Positions 10,628 to 18,400 of a stretch of DNA of 64,000 nt are shown one piece after another (the first letter of the stretch is position 1; the number at the start of each line of letters is the position of its first letter). This DNA comes from Portevinia maculata (Eukaryota; Arthropoda; Insecta; Diptera; Syrphidae), in assembly GCA_949715645.1 (NCBI GenBank), contig OX454526.1, positions 309,933,195 to 309,997,194 of the forward strand, given 5' to 3'. The notes beneath the pieces were generated by a model. The model ran no database searches, had not been told where the DNA came from, and was given only the letters and a program-made list of their open reading frames with translations. A program made the position numbers and the translations under genes.

Positions 10628-11535
10628 TTGTTGCGAGGTAAAGCGCACTGTTGTCAAAAGGTGCGTATCAACGATAAACTAGAGACTATTTATAAGAGAA
10701 GGAGAAAACTGTTAACCAAAGTCAAACGCACCGGCGCATGTGAACAATACAAATCCCTGCTGACAATATACGACAAAGAGATGCGAACATCTAAAAGAGC
10801 CTCCTGCCTTGAAAACTGCGAGAAGCATGAAAAACTTCCTGCAGTGGCACGCCTCCAAAAGGCACTCTCAAAGGATCAATCAAACTGCACGGGATTGTTA
10901 TTCAAACCAGATGGTACAATCATACTCGATCCGGAAGGATCGCTGAAAATATTGCTTCAGGCTCACTTCCCAGGGTCCTTTACTAAGGACATATCAAATG
11001 ACCATATACCGGAGGAAAACTATTCAGTCCGGATAAGGTTAAGCTTGACATCATTTTTTCTGAAAACAATGGAAATGTTTATCGACGTTCACATCAGAGA
11101 ATGCTTAGTAAACAGCATGAATCTACATCTATGTTAATTTGCATATCTGAAAGGCAAACCAACTGAATGCTGCTTTTGATAACACTGGATATGATTCCAT
11201 CTCAAACGTTTTGCATCATAGATTTATAGACCAACCCACTATAAAATTGATCAAAGCGATGGTTGAAAGACTTCAGTATCAATATCAGCGGTAAGGCGCT
11301 GGCCACAGGAAGGAGTGCTATCACCCCTTCTGTGGTAATTTTTCTTTGACGACCTGCTCCACAGATTGAGCAATTTAGGCATAAATACAATTGGATACGT
11401 CGATGATATAGGCATCATTATTATGCGCAGAGATGCAAACGAAGTTACAACACTCAAGTAAAACGCCCTTAAGACAGCCCTAGACTGGTGCAATATGGAA
11501 AATCTTTAAATAAATCCCAGCAAGGCTATTTATCA
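10628..11535 (+). pseudogene. non-LTR retrotransposon RT fragment
   Basis: The open part (10628-11137) is the linker and early reverse transcriptase of an I/R1-like LINE: many Arg/Lys, ARLQKALSKDQS, then LFKPDGTIILDPEGSL. After stops and frameshifts the RT continues. The catalytic box reads GYVDDI with the Asp pair at 11402-11407. The end is broken and no endonuclease is left. It is an old, 5'-truncated copy on the opposite strand to Sestrin. Confidence 0.75.
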
Positions 11536-12382
11536 TAAATCCTTTTACCAAAAGAAGAAATTAAAACCTATCCATGCATTTTTGGTATCCACAGGTTTGG
11601 AGATTCCTGGATTCCATTTTTCAGATTACATGTTATTATCCCACTAACTGTTGCATTTTCGTTATAAAATAAATACAAATTTGCAAAATTTTTTTTATTT
11701 TATATTTTTTAATTAACAAAATATTACAATAACAACATTAAAAACAATAATTTCTTATTAACTCTTAAATAGAAAATCAGTCAACACGTTTTACATTAGT
11801 ATCAAATAAAATGTTAACTGTTTTTGCAATGAAAACTAAATTATGTAATAACTTTGTTTGCTGATATTTTACAAACTTGATGTTAAAATATCTACTTAAC
11901 ATTTGAAAAATAAATGGAATAAAAACAATCGCAATGACAATTACTGCAACACAAATTGGTTTAAAAAGTGTTTTATTTTAACTAAGTCATAGAATAGAAA
12001 CAAATCGTTGATAAAATTCGAGTGAAATATAATTGATAATTCGCATAAGGTAGTTTAATGCCGGTTAATTTTTTTTAAAAAAAGGTGTGTGGATTTCCAA
12101 TTTGATTGCGATATTTTTTTGACTACAATACAGAACTAAATTCATTTCATGTATTATTGTTCGACACTAGAAGTCCTCCGAATGAAAGCCAATATTTTTT
12201 ACAGTAGAAGCAATTTATGTAGTTTTACCTGTTAACAGTTCTTATATACAAGACCTTTAGACTTACCAGGGTTATAAGTAAGTCAGAATATATTTTATTT
12301 ACTTATATAAAACTAGTAGCAATGGCTTTATATTTTTAGCTTTAGTATAACAGTTAATACATTGTTTATTTTATAAATGAGA
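11536..12382 (-). other. probable Sestrin 3' UTR and AT-rich spacer
   Basis: It follows the Sestrin stop codon on the minus strand and is very AT-rich. AATAAA candidates on the minus strand are at 12365-12370 (very close to the stop) and around 11694-11699. Which is used cannot be told from sequence. Confidence 0.35.
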
Positions 12383-12469
12383 TCATGTCATGTAGCGCAT
12401 TATTTCGCGCAATGCATAAAGCAATTCAGCCTGATTTCGTGCTTCCATTATCATCAGATTTACGTGCAC
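12383..12469 (-). CDS. Sesn: Sestrin exon 7 (C-terminus and stop)
   Basis: The acceptor is TTTTAG. Twenty-eight codons encode VHVNLMIMEARNQAELLYAL and then REIMRYMT before TGA at 12385-12383. This matches the invariant C-terminus of sestrins (HVNLLLLEAR...YALRAITRYMT in vertebrates). Confidence 0.95.
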   Translation of the reverse strand: MHVNLMIMEARNQAELLYALREIMRYMT

Positions 12470-15400
12470 CTAAAATGTAACCGGGAGAATTTAAGCTAAT
12501 AGTTATTTTAAAAATAAGATACGAGTAATACAAAATTGAAAATAATCTTTTTAATGTCTTACTTTTTCACTGTCTAAGAGCTCCATGAGTATGTTATCAT
12601 AGTCTATCTTGGTAATTCTTTCAGGAAAACAGCACGCAGTTTTGATAAACATTTTCAGAGGACGATCGAGGAGCTGAAATATGACAAATAAAATCGCATA
12701 TCACTTGTGCTTTATATTGTAAGAAAAGCTACTCTCTCCTTTCTTTCTTCTTAAACGTCGAGTATTTTTCTGGACTCAAGTGATCACAACCCTCACACTT
12801 CACTGCATCTATACTGGTCAGCATGTGAGACAAAAAGGTTAGACCTCAAAATCTATCCGGAGGGCTTCCGATTTCGAATCACTTCGTCGCTGACGCGATT
12901 GACTTTTTGACGGGGTTCGTACCAAATAAGCAGGTCATGCTCCATTTTCTTTGACGCGAGGCAAATTTAAATAAACACCTCGTTTATTGACCTATGCTCC
13001 ATCACTATCTCTCTTTTCTTTAACAACGAGGTCATGATCTGGATGAAAGGGATCACAACCCTCCCACTTCATTGTATTCCTACAGTTCCGCCTGTGGGGT
13101 TCGCCGGTTTGACCTCAACAAGTAACGGCAGTCCTCCCGATTTGGAAACACTTCATCATTGATGCCAATCAAATGCTGCCGTTGTTGCATTTGTTTGATG
13201 AAGGAGTTCTTATGACTGCTTCTTTTTCGCGACTATATAGGAACATTGATTGATATTGCGTTTTGACATAGGTTCTAAGGGGATCTCCTTTGAACATGAC
13301 AGTAGCAACTGAGCCGGTCGAAATTCATTTTCTTTGATATGAAGGCTTCCTCGGATATTGGAATTTTCTTTGCGATCAAGTTCTATTACCCCTGCTATTA
13401 TGCGAAGCATCTTCATATCAGCTGCCGCTAATTTGCCCTCATACTTTTTGTACGCTGTGTTTAATAAAAATGAAATGCTGTTCCTTGGTAAGAGCAGAAT
13501 TTGATTTGGTTCATTGATCGGTATAGTCCGGTATGTTAAGAAAAATTGGAAAAGTTGCCGGAAAATTGAAAAATTCTGAAAAAACTGAAAGTGGTTCTTT
13601 GCATGGGATTTTTGTATGAACTCGAGCAAATAAAATGTATAGTCAATAATTTTATAGTCTTCACGAACTTATGAGGCAATTTAATTATTAGGCACGGATA
13701 AAGCCAGGGTTTTGAAGCTACTGATAAAAGATTTGGAAGACATTTTTTTATATTATTTAGCTTACCGTCAGGTTTGTAAATGACTTCCACAAATTTATCG
13801 ACGCGTAGATATATCTTGGAGATTTAAGGGTCATAAGCTTTAGGCTAATTGCACACACACCGATTTTGAACGGCCAGTATAAAATCGGCCGACATTTTAC
13901 CGGTAGCAGGGTGCTAGCACACTCACCGGATTTTTACCGGTCTAACAATCAGTTGCTTTGTTGTCGTGATCGTGACACCAAATGCGTTTTTTCCTTATCT
14001 TCCAAAACCTCAAAATCGTTTTTGAGAGCGCAGCAAACTTCCCTCCATGCATCCCAGGTAATATTTCTGTCTTTAAATTTATCCAAGGTTTTATCCCACA
14101 AAACGGGTCTTGCCTCCACTAATGAAATAAGGACATCATTGTCAATTAAATCACCCATTGCACTTTAATTAAAACGCACTACCAAAACTAGTTTTAAACG
14201 TAGTATGTACCTACAATTTCACGCACTGAATTAAGCGAGAGCAGTCGAATGGAATGGTCGGCAAAAAATCGGTGCGTGTGCAAGCGTGTATTTAATCACG
14301 TACGCCACTACTTCCCGATACTGCCGGCGATACAGTGGCAGCGGACGGCTGCTCACCGGTCGGCGTGTGTGCCAGGTCCCGTTCCCACATGTGGTTCACT
14401 ATTGGAATTGTGACGACCGGTCGTCCAAAATCGGTGTGTCTGCAATTAGGCTTAGGCTAATTGCACACACACCGAATTTGAACGGCCAGTATAAAATCGG
14501 CCGACATTTTACCGGTAGCAGGGTGCTAGCACACTCGACGGATTTTTACCGGTATAACAATCAGTTGCTTTGTTGTCGTGATCGTGACAAGAGATCAGAA
14601 CGAATAAAACATGACATACGGGAAACTACTTACCAAATGCGTTTTTTTTCCTTATCCTCCAAAACCCCAAAATCGTTTTTGAGAGCGCAGCAAACTTCCC
14701 TCCATGCATCCCTGGTAAGATTCCTGTCTTTAAATTTATCCAAGGTTTTATCTCACAAAACGGGTCTTGCCTTCACTAATGAAATAAGGACATCATTGTC
14801 AATTGAATCACCCATTGCACTTTAATTAAAACGCACTACCAAAACTAGTTTTAAACGTAGTATGTACCTACAATTTCACGCACTGAATTAAGTGAGAGCA
14901 GTCGAATGGAATGGTCGGCAAATAATCGGTGCGTGTGCAAGCGTGTATTTAATCACGTACGCCACTACTTCCCGATACTGCCGGCGATACAATGGCAGTG
15001 GATAGGCTAATTGCACACACACCGATTTTGGAAGGCCGATTTTATACCGGTCGTCCAAATTCCAATAGTGAACCACATGTGGGAACGGGACCTGGCACAC
15101 ACGCCGACCGCTGATCGGTGCCGGCAAAATGCCGGTGAGCAGCCGTCCGTCAACCAAAGGCACACTCGACATAACGCCGAGCCCTACACAAACGATAGTT
15201 AAATATTCTCTTTTCAAGCGTTAGGTGTGTTCCACCGTAGGGCCTCATTAAATGTGTGTGAAGACCAAATGCTTCATCTCCAACAAAGTAGTAAGGAACT
15301 TTAGGAGATTCTGTCCCCGGTAGGCACTTTTCTTCAGGTAATTGTAATGAGTTTGTCAGAATTGATTGCCAAAGAGTAGATTGCTTGAAAATGGAGGGAT

Positions 15401-18400
15401 CACAATCTTTGCCAAAGCTTCCAATATTAACATACTCAAAACGATATTTTGAATCAGCTACTGCCATTAATACTATAGAGTAATAGTCTTTGTAATTAAA
15501 AAACATGGAACCACTTCTTATCGGGCATTTTATACGAACGTGTTTGCCATCAACAGCACCTATGCAATGTGGAAAATTGGCATTTTTTTTCAAAATCAGA
15601 AGCGATGGTTTCAAGATAATCTTTAGAGAGTTCACGTATACACTCATTCTTCATAACTAAAAATCCGGTGAGTGTGCTACGAGTAGCACCCTGCTACCGG
15701 TAAAATTTCGGCCGATTTTATACTGGCCGTCCAAAATCGGTGTGTGTGCTATTAGGCTTAGGGTTTCACATTGAATCGGCATTGATCTTTATAGGTTCGA
15801 CGGTTGCAAAATGCTCTTGTCTACAGTTTTATTACGTTCTATTCCTGCGATCTGCATGCTCGTATGATTTATCGAAAATGTATCATCGTTGGTTTTCGTT
15901 GGACTGTATTGTACTCGAAAGAATAAATAAGCCGTTAAGCGCGTCGATATAGCGCGGCTTGAGAAAAACGAAAAATCCATTAGTGGTTGAATATTGAATA
16001 AGACGAAGAGAAGTGAAGAAGAAAAAAATTGTTATGATTAAACTTTCTTTCACTTCGTGGAGATACAAAATTTCAAGTTTACACGGTCGTCAAATTTTCA
16101 GAAACAGAAAAACAAATGATTTTATTACCGTCCTTTTAGTTTTGTCCCTTGTCTGTGTGATGCGGATGTTTGAATTCTGTGTAAATACGTTGATTTTGAT
16201 TATAGCATTTGCAAATGGGAATCCTCAATGCTTAACGAAAATTTGAATTTGAAGTTAACAGAAAACCATGACGGTGATAGCCCTCATATTTTGCATTTGA
16301 AATCGCGTATTTTGTGGCACCGTGTGTCTCTGGAGAAATTTTGTTTGGTAAGAAGAAGCAGTGATTTTGATGAGAAGAGTGATTCCCAATTGCGAAAAGT
16401 TCAAATATCTGGGATCGTTGAACAACAGCGAAGCAACCTGTGATGACGACATTTTTTTTTTTTTTTTAAATTCTTGCTCGCCAAGGCGATTTATAAGGGG
16501 GGGGCACTTCGACCTAAAAAGATCTTTTGTGCCGTATGGGCCAGAAAAATTTAATCTAGTAGAATTTCCAGTTTCCGTGTAAAGCGGACAATCTTACCAG
16601 TAGAAGAATTCTTTATGTCCTCGGGGCTCATTTGTTCCCTGAAAAAGATCTTCTTTCTAATTTCATTAAGGGCTGGACATTCACATAAAATGTGTTCAGC
16701 TGACTCGTCCTCTTCAAGACAGAGTCGGCACTCAGGAGAGTCTGCTATTCTCATTTTGTGTAGATGATATCTTAAACCATGGTGATCAGTAAGGTAACCT
16801 ACTTAGTTTTTGATATCATGCCTGCTTAGATTTAGACATTTGCTGGCATTTTGATTGAAGGGCCGACTGGCTCGTTTGGCCTGTCTTAGACCTGGGATGC
16901 TTTCCCAAAGATGGATACATTTTCTATGTTCCCAGATTTTTATTGCTGCCGTTGCTGCTGATCTAGGAGTGTAGCAGAAAGGTTCGGGACCTATGAAAGG
17001 TGTTTCTGAACCTTTTCTGGCCAGTTCGTCGGCCTTTTCGTTCCCTTCTACCCCGACATGACCCGGAACCCACCATAATTTGGTCTTGTTTCTTATTCCG
17101 AGTGTTTGTAGGGTATTGAAGCAGTACATGACTGATTTGGAGTCAATGGTATAAGAGCTAAGGGCGTTTATAGCTGCTTGGCTATCCGTGAATATATGGA
17201 TGGTTGCACCTTTTATGCCAGATAAATTAATGTGGCTGGCGCATTCTTGAATGGCGTGGAGCTCTGCTTGAAATACGCTGGGACTTTTGCCCATGGGTAT
17301 CGTGAAGCGTTTGTGTTGTTTGTATATCCCCCGTTTCCATTTTAGAACCATCCGTATACCACTTTATGCCGTTGTGGCTGTTTGGTGGGTTATTACTAAC
17401 CCATGCTTCTCTCTTGGGGATCTCCGCGGAGAACCGTTTGTTGAAGCATAGTGTTTTTTGAATGCGGTCTGTGACCGCGCAGTTCATGTTAAGTTCTGGC
17501 AGTTCATCGAGAAGGGTCTTTAGTTCCGGATGATTATTAAGACTTATCTCGTTTAACTGAATTAGACTTATTGCACTGCGGGTCGCCACTTTTTGAATGT
17601 ATATGTGGAGAGGTGTAATTCTTGTTATTGCCTCTATGGCAGCTGTTGGACAGGTTCGCATGGCTCCGGAGATACCAAGGCAAGGCACGCAAGCCGTTGT
17701 ACCTTTTTGAGCTAAAATGACGACATTAATCATCGCGAAAGCGTAGTGTGGATGAAGTGGCATGCAATTTCGGCCATCTTCTGTGACCGAAAAATCGCTC
17801 TTAGTTGGAAGGAAGGCTCTATACCGCAGTTGAGCGGATTGATAGGTGTTGTAATGTGAATTTTTTTTAAGTGATTAAACTTACTTGATTTACCTCACCA
17901 TAGTCATAGTCATCATGTCTAATACCGTATATGCACTGAATATAATTCCAAATGGCACGTCGAAATTTTGAAGTATCTACGTTTTTTATGCCTGCCATTG
18001 TAAAATATGTTAAATTAAATGCAACACGGAATTTACCATCTAACAAATAACCAACATCATGATATAATCTGAAAGTTTGAAAATTAAACAAGAAATAGTG
18101 AAATACAATAGATAAGTTTTCAGTTACCCATTTACTAGAGAGTAGCCATGATCATCCCAAGAGTAGTCCTGAATCCTGAAAGTATTCGGTATATTATCAG
18201 ATCCACGGCGTGCAAAATCCTGATATGTAAATTCAGCATCATCAATGTAATGACCAATTATTGGAGGCACCTCAACTGATTTTTCTAATGGTGCAGAAGG
18301 TAGTTCCGCAGCTTGAAGTTCAACATTCTTAAAGCGGCTACTTAGTTCAGCTTCGCTACATTCATCGGGTTTCTCTGATAAAACTTTCATGCGTTCCATT

